The notes under the pieces were generated by a model. That model was not told where the DNA came from and did no database searches. It saw only the letters and a list, made by a program, of their open reading frames with translations. 62,000 nt of DNA, taken from positions 31,586,802-31,648,801 of the forward strand of contig CM055097.1 in the NCBI GenBank assembly GCA_029204225.1, written 5' to 3'. The translations under genes were made by a program, and so were the position numbers. The stretch is from Diphasiastrum complanatum. Lineage: Eukaryota; Streptophyta; Lycopodiopsida; Lycopodiales; Lycopodiaceae. This document shows positions 22,640-34,487 of this stretch, in pieces (the first letter of the stretch is position 1; every line of letters begins with the position of its first letter).

Positions 22640-25600
22640 TGCCCAGATGGGATATTGAGAACCACAGTATGGAGGAAACCCAACAGTAAGACTGCGACAA
22701 TCTACTCTTGGATACCCAGAACGTCTAGCTTTGTCTGCCCCACCAAAACACTCTACTCCTCCTGCCAATTTGATGGAACCAGAACCTTACGGAAGTGCTG
22801 AGCAATGGAGCTACGGTAATGATCAGGAAGGTGGATCTTTAGAACAGTATGCCATTTATGCTGCCGCTCAACAACAAGCCTCGAGAAATTGGGCCAGAGC
22901 ACCACTTGGATGCTTTGCATGTGGAGAAAATCACAGAGTTGCAAAATGCCCAAATAAAATTTGTACCATTTTGTCATGATTGTGGATATGGGCATTGCTA
23001 TAAAGACTGTCCAGCAAGACCGAAGCCACCACCAGCTGCAGCACCTGTAAATTTGATAACAATCAAACAATGATCAATAGCTCAGAATAAACCAAGTGCA
23101 CCCTTGATGGTGGTCACCAGAGCACAAAAGCAAAAAGAACTAGTAGTGGATCCAGTACTTGTTGATTCTATACCATTGAACGATACACCAACAACATCGG
23201 GAGTCTATCCAAATCTTAATGCAAAAAAACGAAGATATTAGGATATGAGATAGTGGATTAAACATCTGCAAGAAAAAGAGAAACTTGAAGCTGCTAAAGT
23301 AACAGTTGAAGTTCGGTCTTCACCATTGCAGCCTCCAAGAAATTTACGTACGGATATGAATGATTAATTACATCATCACGAAGAACCCTTCAAGATGACT
23401 GAACCAGAAGCACCGCATACAAAAGTACTCATGAACATTTGGTCTAGCAAGATCAATATTGCATTGGGAGAGTTCCTAAAGTTGGTGCCAAAAGCAAAAG
23501 AAGTCTTAGCGCAAAAGTTAGCCCATCAGGAGCCGCTTTTTTGTGCTGGATTTGAAGAATCTAACGATGTACTCCATGTTGGAGCCGCTTGGGAAAGTGA
23601 ACAAAAGAATATCACTCTTCCGATACAACATAGACAATTTTTTAAAGAAGCAGCCGTAATAGATGGCGGTTCAAGAGTTAACCTGATTTCTACAAAGCTA
23701 TGTACAAAATGGGGCCTTACAAAGATTAAGCCTGCTACTTTTGCTATTAAGCTAGCTGATCAAATGACAGTTCGTCCACGAGGAACGGTAGAAGATATAC
23801 CTGTTAGGATTGCAGGGGTACAGTTCGTCATTACTTTCGTCATGATGGACCTACCAGAAGCACCAAATGTCTACCGAGTTCTCTTAGGATGTCCATGGTT
23901 ATGAGTTGCGCAAGTAATTCATAACTGGGGTACCGGAAAAATCACTTTTGAAAATCGTGAACGTGCAGTTAAAGTTGATCCTACGACTTGGACTATCAAA
24001 CCAGTGGTTCAAAAAGCGGATGACGATTCATCAACAACGGATCACACTTGTGATCGACCAGAGAAAAAATTGGGAGTTCACTACGATTCTCAAACAAATA
24101 TTGTCAATTGGAATGAAGCTCTTGCAACAATTGATTGTACATGAGAATAAATTTCCTTATTAGATCAAACATTGGATATGCCAATCACGTTTCCACTAAA
24201 TGTGTTGAATGTAGCCTGGATATCAACGGAACCTATACCAGATCCAATTGAGGATGATCTCATACCAGGGAGCCATGCCTTAACTTATGATGGCAATGCA
24301 GAACTTACGGATGAACAGATTCTACATCATATGGATCCGACCAGATTTGGAGTGCGTAATGTTCTTGATGAACCAACAATCAAATCACCCAAAGCAGTTA
24401 TATTGAAGGGAGACAGGATCACAGGTTCGATGACGAAGAAACAAGCTAAGCAACATTATAATACGGTCCTGAAATGGGAAAATCTTTCTCAAAAGATCGA
24501 TTCAAAGGAAGTGCCACCTCTATTGGATAAAGGCAAAGGAAAATTCAAGAATGATTCTTCAAGTCAAATTTCCAGCAAGACATCATCGTCTAGAAAGTCT
24601 TCACCTGTGAAGAAAGATTTATCATCCCAAAAGTCATCACCTCCACGATCAATTCCTGCTAAGAAGGCTAAACAAAGATCCAAGACAAGTCCTTTCGAAA
24701 AAGAACAAGCAAATGTAGTCCAGCATGATATGCCAGAGCATTTTAAACGTTATACACTGGATGATGTGGTTATCATGTTACCTAAAGCACATCGTGAACC
24801 TGAAGAACACATGCCGGAATCTAAAGAGATTTACGATGGCCTAGCTAGGATGCAGCCAATGAATCTTGCTGAACCAGGAGAACCGAAAAAGATTGTACAA
24901 GTGGGATCACAACTTACTCCTGAATAGTATCAAGCACTCCGTTTGTTACTTATTAAGTATCAAGATTGCTTTGCATGGACTTATCAAGATTTGAAGGGTA
25001 TTCCGACATCAGTGATTGAACATACCATACCTTTAGTACCTGATGCAGTTCCAAAGGATACAAAGTTCTATCACTGTAATCCTAATGTGGCAGATCTGAT
25101 AAGGAAAAAACTTCAGAGATTGCTTGACGCTGATTTCATTTATGAGATTGAGCATATAGAATGGATTTCACTGATTGTCATTGTTTTTAAGAAAAATGAG
25201 AAATTGCGAATCTGTGTGAATCTCAAAGCATTGAATAAAGTGACACGGAAGGATCACTTTTCGTTACCTTTTACTGAAAGCATTTTAGATCGCCTTGCTG
25301 GAGCGAAAGCTTATAGTTTCCTAGATGGATTTAGTGGTTACAACCAGGTTAATTGCACCTGCCGATCGTCACAAAACTGCTTTTGCGATAGAATGGGGCA
25401 CCTATGCTTACAACCCAAGCTGAATCTTCCAATAAGATTCTCTGCACCATTATGACAAAGACAGTTGAAGCGAGTCGGTCTGATTGGGAACATAAACTGT
25501 ATGTAGCATTATGGGCATTCAGAACCGCTTACCAAAATAGTACAAATCAAACACCTTTTCAATTGGTTTATGGTCAAGATGCTGTTATTAAAATTTCAAC

Positions 25601-25680
25601 GCTTACACCTATGGAGTTTTGGGGGCTCACATTAATGGGCCTCTTAAAGGTGGTCCTTATGGGCCATAGATTTTGATGTG
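22640..25680 (+). pseudogene. Ty3-type retrotransposon relic with internal deletion
   Basis: Gag end and pol of a Ty3-type element in decay. Two zinc-knuckle-like Cys clusters (CFACGENHRVAKC near 22909, CHDCGYGHCYKDC near 22976) are followed by a protease region (23395-23990) with AVIDGGSRVNLIS in place of D-S/T-G and the MMDLPEAPNVYRVLLGCPW block. A Ser/Lys-rich linker (24172-24927) leads to reverse transcriptase (24943 on: RICVNLKALNKV, SFLDGFSGYNQV). RT continues after a frameshift to about EWGTYAY, then near 25410 jumps to the end of integrase (AESSNKILCTI ... LWAFRTAYQNSTNQTPFQLVYG). RT catalytic YxDD, RNase H and most of integrase are therefore missing. Several stops interrupt the frame. 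The motif style resembles Tat-like families, unverified. Confidence 0.88.
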
Positions 25681-26900
25681 TTGTGCTGGTTCATCCAATC
25701 CATTTCCTAATATGTCCACGTGAATTGTTATCCACTCCACAAGGGATTTCATTAAATCATCATTCGGCCGACGAAATCCTTTGGAGGTTTGAAAATGGGC
25801 AGCTACGTTCTTATTCCTATGGCTCCCTATTTGAAACTGAATCGCTAATTGCCGCTCAACTTACTCATGATTAGTTCAAATACAGGACGGTTTGCATGGG
25901 GCATATAACCACAAGACATATGGGAAAAAGATACCTATGGCCTTTTGAAAATGGACAGAGAATTGGCCATGGTCCCCATCTAAGGGCCCATCTCCCATTG
26001 ACCCAAGATAGGCCGAATCACTATGACTGTCAAGGGATGCACCATGAAATAGAATCACAACTCCGTGATTTGTGAACACCACATTAGAATAACTTTCGTG
26101 GAGCTATTATGTGGGGCCATACATTCTCTTGTGGACATAGACCAACTTCTCCAAAGCCATTGTAAAAACAAGGTGATTTATAGATATCGAAGGAGCTTTG
26201 CCATATGGATGGTATTAAAATCGTTGAAAAATGAGAATTACAAGGATTGCATTGAAGAATCATAAAATCTAAGGAAAAACTCATACAAATTTTTCAACTC
26301 ACCCAAGATAAACACCATATCTTTTAGCAAATCATCACAATAGCTTACTGCTTTGGTGGCAAAGCTTATAACAAAATTGACTATCTAGCCCATCCCACCC
26401 AACCAGCCCCAATCATAACCCCCTTTTTCCTTTGGGATACATACACATGTATATAGATGCATAAGGTTCATATGAATGTGCTGGTCGCTTACTGGCACGA
26501 GGACAACTTTGGCCCCGTGCCAATAAAAGATCGACACATGGTTGGGTAGGAGACAATGTTGACACTGAAATCATGAGACAAGGTTGGCATTGAGATTAGG
26601 TCGATGATCTAGGGCCTGCAAGTCAAGTAGTGGGCCGGATTTCTCGCGGGGCTTTGAGCTCACAATTTTTTTTGAATCATGGGTGGTGTGGGCTAGTGGG
26701 TCCCACACACATCGTGTTTTTGGGTCTCGTGGTCTTGAGCCAATTCTTCAGCGCGTCTCAGACTGTGTGAGGCCTCGATTTTTCGTGGGCCCCACCACTC
26801 TGTTTACGTATATACAAGAGATGCCGTTTTGCCCAAACACTTACGGGACAAAATGGAGCATCACACGATAGGCAAGAGGAGGGCCAAGCATCGGTAACAT
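25681..26900. other. No gene recognised
   Basis: Non-coding sequence between the Ty3 relic and the presumed TBP promoter. Open frames are short and unrecognised. Confidence 0.45.
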
Positions 26901-26959
26901 CAGAGACCCCCCCGACATGCGGTGGCCGAAGAAGTGTGTGGTGACCAAATAGGGACGTG

Positions 26960-26967
26960 CATATAAG
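26960..26967 (+). promoter_or_regulatory. Candidate TATA box of TBP
   Basis: CATATAAG about 800 bp upstream of the TBP start codon. It is followed by a GGGGCCCC patch and CT-rich sequence (27000-27060) as in plant core promoters and leaders. No direct evidence of initiation; a second TATA-like candidate (TATCATAAAAAGG) lies near 27010. Confidence 0.3.
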
Positions 26968-27719
26968 AGAAGTCGGTGTGCCCTATTTGAAGGCTGGGGC
27001 CCCTACCTTATCATAAAAAGGATCTGGAGAGTTTTCTTTCTCTCTGTTTTTCTTTTGTTCCTGTGTATTTGGATCGTAAATTTTCAAGAGCGTCTACTGA
27101 GGAGGAATTCATCCCAAATACACACAAGACTCTGACAAACGCATCATAGCTCCTCCTCCGCCTTCGAGTTCTTTGCTCTGATTACTTTTGAGTTCTTGTG
27201 TTAATCTCTGTGCAACTTTTCATGCTCAATTTAATGGCCTTTTCCACAATCCTTGCCCTATTTTTCTTCAAAGATAATGAAGAAAGACAGCCGCGCAGGA
27301 TTGATGATTCTTGATAATAGCGAGACAGGCCCTTGTAGGAAAACGTCTTCCTGCTAGTATTTTACTCCTTAAGTTTCTGATTTCTTCACTGAGTTGCTAA
27401 GCACTCTCCATCTTCGTGCCTTCCGTTGCGAACTGATTGTGTTACAACCTTTTTACCTGCTTGTATTGTATCCGTGAATGTAGTTATAATTTTGCTTCCT
27501 ATTATCTTCTATACCTTCCCTTCTCAAGATTATGATAAGGATTCTTTCGTTTGCGCTTGGTTCTTTCTGACATTTGTGAACCGATCCTATATTTACATTT
27601 TATTCATTGATTTCGTTGACTCCTGCTTTTATTTTATTTTTGTTGTTCCGTAGTGGCTACCTTGCTTATTGTGGACAGGTAGAAGGTTTTGCATTTTTTG
27701 GCCAGATTTCAACATAGGT

Positions 27720-27741
27720 CATAACGGATAGTGGTAGGCAG
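27720..27741 (+). promoter_or_regulatory. Possible 5'UTR intron acceptor of TBP
   Basis: GTGGTAGGCAG|G ends 17 bases before the ATG. Together with the roughly 800-bp distance to the candidate promoter, and pyrimidine-rich DNA upstream, this suggests an intron in the 5' leader. Another AG (TGTGGACAG) near 27679 is an alternative. Confidence 0.3.
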
Positions 27742-27757
27742 GATAAACTAACGCGAC

Positions 27758-27834
27758 ATGGCACAACAAGTGCTGGAAGGCAGTCAACCTGTGGATCTTG
27801 CCAAACATCCATCTGGAATTGTCCCTCTTCTTCA
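27758..27834 (+). CDS. TBP: TBP coding exon 1 (residues 1-25 and part of Gln26)
   Basis: ATG in context GCGACATGG. Encodes the variable plant N terminus through SGIVPLLQ. The donor CA|GTAAGT splits the Gln26 codon (phase 2). Confidence 0.95.
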
Positions 27835-30800
27835 GTAAGTTCTACACCTCAGCTGTATAAAAGTTTGTGATATCTTTTTCCTTATAAGAGAAAGTGCAAT
27901 TAAGCAGATAACAAGGATGCACACTGCAGCACATGTGAAAAATCTTATTTCCTGAAAGCAAGCTTCTATGTATAGTGGAGTTGGACATGTAAGAATACAG
28001 AGAAGGCCTGAAAATTGCCTGGTGATCACACTCCATTGATGTAGTAAATCTGTCTCTTCATCCAATGTCTTTTTTAGGTGTAGGATTCTGAAGTGAACTC
28101 CTAGCTGACTCTAGCTCAAAAGCCAGGACTTTGTCAGAAATAAGCTTTTCTCAATAATCTTTTTGATTTTCTATATGTTCAAATCATTCTGAGTATACTG
28201 TATGCCTCTGTACTTGAAGGGAATCCAATGCCAAACCTTGACACAAAGCGACAGGCCTTTACAATGGGGTGAAATGTGAAAATCAGAAGATTGCACTAAT
28301 GAGCACTTTGAAAATCGCTTGACTGGCCTTTTTAACTGGGAATTGCACTAACGAGCACTTTTGAAAATTGAAAGATTGCATAATATGCATTATGAAAATT
28401 TGAACAATATGCATTAACGACCAAGTGAGACTCACCGTCTGAACATCACTATATTTCAAAAGGGTCAATATCAAAGTTTTCAAGGATGGTTAATTTGTGG
28501 TTTATTCTGAATAGATGGATAGGTGTCAAAAACAGGCTATTGCGTAAACATCTCATGGAGTAAGTATTGGACAATAGAGCAAAGTTCATATACCAATCTC
28601 TTGCTAAGATCTATGTACAATAGTTAGTAAGCTAGGATATAACTCATTTTGGATTTTAAGGTTCTCCTAAGGATGGTTGCCACTAGAGTCTCCCACAAAG
28701 AACTCTAAACAATCGACTGCCAAATAACTTGTGGAGGTCTTACTCATCTTGTATTGATTCTAGAAGGGTCTACTCTAGGAGTTTCTTGATAGGCTTAGGG
28801 CTCATCATCTTGGCAGAAATAATCATACCTTCTATGCCTTAGCATTGGATAAGATTCAAAACTTTGATTCATCTCTTTAGTCCAAGTAATTGGAGGAATT
28901 TATTGTGCCGACTAGTTCTTTTCGCCCCTTTGAGGACATTTGTCAAAGGCAATGCAATTATTTCATAACCCATGATAAATCTATGAAAAAACCCCATAAA
29001 GCCCAAAAAGCACTTGACCTCCCAGATGAGACAAACTAATCTCTTCTGGAAGAAAACACATTTGGATTCCTTGGCAAAGAGATTCTCCTGTTTAAGTAAC
29101 TTTATGACAGTCCTGAGATGCTCCTCATGCTCCTCCAAAGTCTTACTATAATTGAGAATATCATCCAAGTAAACTATGACGAACTTTCCCAGATATGGAC
29201 GAAGAAGATCATTCATCATCTGCTGGAAGGTCGCTGGAGCATTTGTCAAGTCAAATGGTTCATAATGGCCATACCTGGTCCTAAACCTGGTTTTTTCAAC
29301 GTCCTCACTCTTTATTCGAATCTGATGATAATCGTTAATTTATTTAATTTTTTGAAGTCTACACACAAACGAGTACCTCCGTCTTTTTTATCAACCAATA
29401 TAACTGGGCCCCCCCAGGGGGGACTTGCTAGGCCTTACATGGCCCACCTTAAGGTAATTTTGCAGTTGCCTATAAACTTCATCCTCTTCGGTAGTATTCA
29501 TTCTGTAAGGATACAATGATACAGGTGAGCTACTAGGAAGGAGTTTAATATCATAGTCGACTCCCCTAGAGGGGGGAAGACCCCTCTGGAAGCTGTTTAG
29601 GAAACACATCGTTAAATTCTTGTCTAAGTCTCCTAAAGGTTTCACCTTCGGGCGAATTTTCATGTTTTAGGTTGTTAGACATTAACGCTAATTGCATGTT
29701 ATATATTTGTAAATTGCATTCCTCATGATAAGTGAAATCCTTCAACCAACGCATGTATGAATCACAATCAACAATATCCATGTAGTTAACTGTTTCTAAA
29801 GCAGAAAGTATATGAGGAGAAGAAATATCCACATTTCCATTCAATTCAATGAGAGAGCCGTTAAAGTTAAGAGTAATAAAATTGTGCGTAGAACCATTGT
29901 CAAATAAAACTGTCACGGCTTGGCCGCCAACAACCCCCTTCATCCGAATGAGGTCGTGAGGGCCAAAAACAGCCGTGTTAAAATAACAATGCTCACACAC
30001 AGAATTACCAGCAAAGGAAAGATCAATACAAGATATGCTGGAGTTACTTGGCATCTTAAAAAGATGCCCCCTTTAGCCTTCCTTTTGGTTCCATGCATTG
30101 AAGCACAGATTGTCGCTTCTGGCTTTCATCAAGGTCTCATGATCCATGGTAGATCTTGTGAAAGATTCAACTAGTTTCATCACATTTTGCAATATTTTCA
30201 TATTTGGCATATTGAGGCCAAAACTTGTTTTAGACTTAGAGGTTGACTTTTCAAAGTTCAGTAGTCTAAATTTCATTTGAATAAACACTTTTTGAAAGTG
30301 TGGGAAAGTTAGAATGCGAGTTTGAGTAGATTCAAATTTGAATAGTTGGGTACATTGAATCTAGACCCAAAATTAGTAGGGTTAGCATTTTGGTGGAAAA
30401 GCCAAGTGGCCAAATAGGGTTTGGACCTGCTATAAAAGGATGTAACTCGTGGAGAGAGTGATCTTCTCTCTTCTCTATCTCATTTCATGCTTATACATGG
30501 TTCTCTTGGGTTCTACTATCCATTGGTGCACTATCTTGGTGATTGCTTGCAATTCTATGTGTAGAATGATCTATATTTGCTATTTTTGGATCCACACGTG
30601 TGAAATACAGTAGCTTGCTGGTTTTGTACGGACAACAACAGCACATAATCATTTCATTCAAGTTTGATCAAGTTCTATTGGTGTTTGCATCTTAATTTGT
30701 GTGTAGATGCTGATTTTTCTACATTGGTGAGATTGGTAGTGTATTTCTCTTTCTAACCAAAGATCATTCAAGTAGATTGGATCTTAAGGATCTGAAATCT

Positions 30801-33800
30801 TTCACAGATCTTTTCTTTGATTTACCAGAACCAGAAGGTGCTTCCTTAGCCTTATCTTTCCCTGTCTTTGGAAAGAAGGGCTTCTCACCCTAAAATTCGG
30901 GTAAAACACCAGGCTCAGGCTTGGCCGTAGCAGGGCTTGCAATCAAGAAAAGTATGAAAATTTCTTCTAACTATTAAGGGTCTAGCTCTTCTTGTAGCCA
31001 CTTGTTCTCACTAAATGGTCTACAATGGACTAATCAATGTTGGTTTTTAGATAGGCGTGCTATTGGTGTCTTGTTGTGCAACAATCAGTGTATCATTTAT
31101 GCTGCCTATTTATCCTTGTCTTCTTCATTTCTGATTGCATTTTTGCCTCATTTTGAGAATGACATAAAATTGGCTCAATGTGTCTTGTAGGAATCAAATG
31201 CTCTACAATTCTCTATGATGGAAATACTCCCTTCAAGTAAGCAATCAAGGAGGGTTTTAACTTTTCCACTCATTTAAGGGAGAATTGGGTCCTCCTTTTG
31301 TTCTCTTTCACCACTTTTTTTTCTTTTTACTCCCTTAGGATGTCTTCAAGGATTCATCTTTTCGGCAACCCTTGACTTGTATTGTAGATTGTTTACTAAA
31401 AGGTAAATTAGAGTTGGATTAATGAACTAGTTGCGTTAGCCAATTTGTCTTTCAATTTTCAGCTCGTAGATTTCTTGATTGACAAAAACACCTCTTGCAA
31501 TAGTATTGGGAAATAACTTATTTGGAGGTTGGCTTCTTCATCGCTTCTATTGTTTGGTGGGATTTTATGTGATTTTACCAGTTCTTCCCAATGAATTTTC
31601 ACAACATTGTAGTGATCTTCTTGGTTATGTCATTCTTTCCATTGATAGTAGTTATTCTTTTCGAGGATTATCCTCATGCATATGTTGTATAGATTTTGAT
31701 TTTGTGCCCTCTAACCATTGTTTGAAGTAACGATTTGCAATTTAATTTTCTTGTTTGTGTTAGCCAAGAATTGTCTTTTGACAATGAATTAACTCACCAA
31801 CACCCTTATCTTGTTGGCTTATTTTCCCAGCATACAACTTTGATCCCTATACTTTTCAACAACCTCCTTTAAACAAATGGAGGGGGAGGGTAATTGGGAG
31901 GGGAAGATGGTTTAGAAGACAAAGTGAATGACCATGAGCAAGTCAAGAAGAGCTTAAAAAATTGATGTTTTAGTTTTATCTAGCGATGCTATGAATATCC
32001 AAACCTATTTACATGTACGCCTCTTTTTTATAACACATCATGTTGTCAATAATAATTATTTTTGTTTTAAGGTTTGCACATTTCTTTGTAAAAGAGGTGA
32101 ATATAGAGTGATTTTGGTCGTGACTCGTGTATTCATATAAAGGCATGAATTTTCAGCAATGTGTTGGATGTGAATCAAATGGTGCTCAAAAAGATTGTTG
32201 GTAGTTAAGTTGCACCTTGGAAATAAAAAGTCATCGCTCTTTAACTTGTCCAGCATGCAAGTCGGCTTCAAAAGGTGGTTGTTGGTCATAATTAGCATAC
32301 CAATTATGGTTTCATTAGTTCATGGCAAGTATGATAGTAGATGTGAGATTATGGAAGAGATACTTCGATGAGCAAACTACAAATTTGTAAAATTGCTTAG
32401 TTGTGGGATTATGGACGACATAGTTCAGACCACACATTTGTATAATTGCTTAGCACGTGAGATTATGGAAGAGATGATTCGATTAACAACCCCACAAAAT
32501 CGTAAAATTCCATATATTTGATGTTTGTTACTTGTCTAAAGACTCATAATGCAAGAAAAGATTCATTTCTACAACGAGGTGGTAGCCTTATGTAAATTTT
32601 GATCAAGCTTCAAATGCATTTAACCATAAAAGTTTGCTTTGCAGGAACATAGTCTCTACTGTGAACATGGATTGTAAGCTTGATCTCAAGACTATAGCTC
32701 TTCATGCACGTAATGCGGAGTACAATCCAAAGGTCAGATTTCGTACATGACATGTTTTAATTAGGGTACATCAAAGTTTACTAGTTTGTCAAAAAACACT
32801 ATATTTGGTGGTTCCATAAGCTAGAAAGTTTTTGATTTGAATGCCAATATTTGCGAACCTCTGTTTAGATGCTACCAAACGGAATCTCGTATTATACGCC
32901 TTTACAGAACCAGTTTGTTCTAAGAGCAAGAGAGGTGAATTATGAAAGGAGTTGAAAGAGATCAAAAGCAACTCAAGGAAGGTAGATACAAGTCTAATCT
33001 TGCTGGCTCTTCACAATCCAAATGGTATTGTCCATGGCTGCCATGAGGAATAAGAGAAAGAGGGATGCACCACCCACCTCCACCTCCTCTTCTCATGAAA
33101 CACAACATACGAGAGGCATACCTCCCTCTCCATGCTTGCCTACACACTGCCAAGTGGCCTTGCCTTGCCACCTTGGCTCCCACATAAGCATGCTGGCCAC
33201 CTACCAGTTTTCTTGCCAGCTGGCGGCTTGGCTTCACCCCCCCCCCTTCCTTTTTTTGAGTTCATCGCTCCCTTCCCCATGGCTGCCACAGGTAGAAGGG
33301 ACCCCCGTTGACTTCAAAGTGGGGTTAATTAGTTTTTTTCTACGTTGGGAGGGCCGCAGAATAATTGTCCCCCGCTACAGCAGACTTAGTGGAATTACAA
33401 TCCGGGAATCACAATCCGCCGCCCCCTGCCACCTTTCCGACCCTGGAAAGTGCCACGTGGCAGCGCGCTGGGGGCCCAAAATAAGTTTTTTTGTTTTTTT
33501 TTTACTTCAAAAAAAACTCAAAAACAGCGACTAGAAGGAAACCGAAACGTGCATAAAAACACCTTTCACAGCCTTCAACAATGTCGTCAAGAAATCAAAA
33601 AACTTACAAGAAAACAATATTGGATCAACACACCTGCTTTCGGCATGCAGTGGCTTTGATACCATATGTTAGACTCTCTCGTACCACATACCCAGGTGTC
33701 GGTTAACCACAAGAGACCGAACAATTCATGTTCCACCCCGCCATAGGACCTAATCCGGGTCCACCCTCCGTGCCCTGGCTTGTGATCGTATCAAGCAAGA

Positions 33801-34427
33801 TCCGACCTCCATCCTAGACAGTGTCCCATACCATTGCCTAGGCTCTTAGCCATCTCCCGCCTCAAGCTAGCACTCATCCTGGCTGTGCACACGCTCTCCA
33901 TCCACCTCCTCCTAGGTAGATAGAATGGATGCAAATGAGTCCTCCTCCCCTTGTATACCTCCAAGGTGGGAGACTCCAAGCCATGCGCACGTCCTAGATC
34001 ATGACACGTGGCAATGCAAGCTCACATGTCACCCGTCAAGTCAACAGGCCCCCCAGTCATTGTCTAGTCTCAAGCTTGGGTTTGGGACCCGTCACCCAAG
34101 GGAGTTGGGTCCCTAACATGATCCCTCCTAGACGACGTCAGCGACTACAAGTCACCTCATGTTGCAACTCATATCACATCCTTCTAAACATGACGACAAT
34201 GCTATACCTCATTTTTGACATTTAGTAGCACTTATGCTCATTTATGTCTCATCTCATTTATTTTAGTTCGTAGTATTTAGATATGTTGTTTCTTTCGTTA
34301 CTATTTTAAAGATGTTTCATGCGCTCCTCCCACTGTTCCCACATACTTGACATGTACATTTACTTGTCTAATTTTCCTTTTGACATGGAAAAAACATTAA
34401 TAAAGCTTTCTTCTTCTTCTACTTCTT

Positions 34428-34487
<60 letters not shown>

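Larger units (their letters stand above)
27835..32644 (+). other. TBP: TBP intron 1 (4810 bp)
   Basis: GTAAGT donor, TTTGCAG acceptor. Holds a minus-strand Ty3 relic (28869-30960), interrupted by a Copia-type LTR, and a tandem repeat near 32341-32510. Outside these (27835-28860, 30960-32340) I see no coding or terminal-repeat structure. Confidence 0.92.

Noticed and set aside
33022-33534. 170-codon frame in TBP intron 2.
   Set aside because: GC-rich, overlaps reciprocal minus-strand frames, shows no domain and lies in leader-like DNA of an LTR element.
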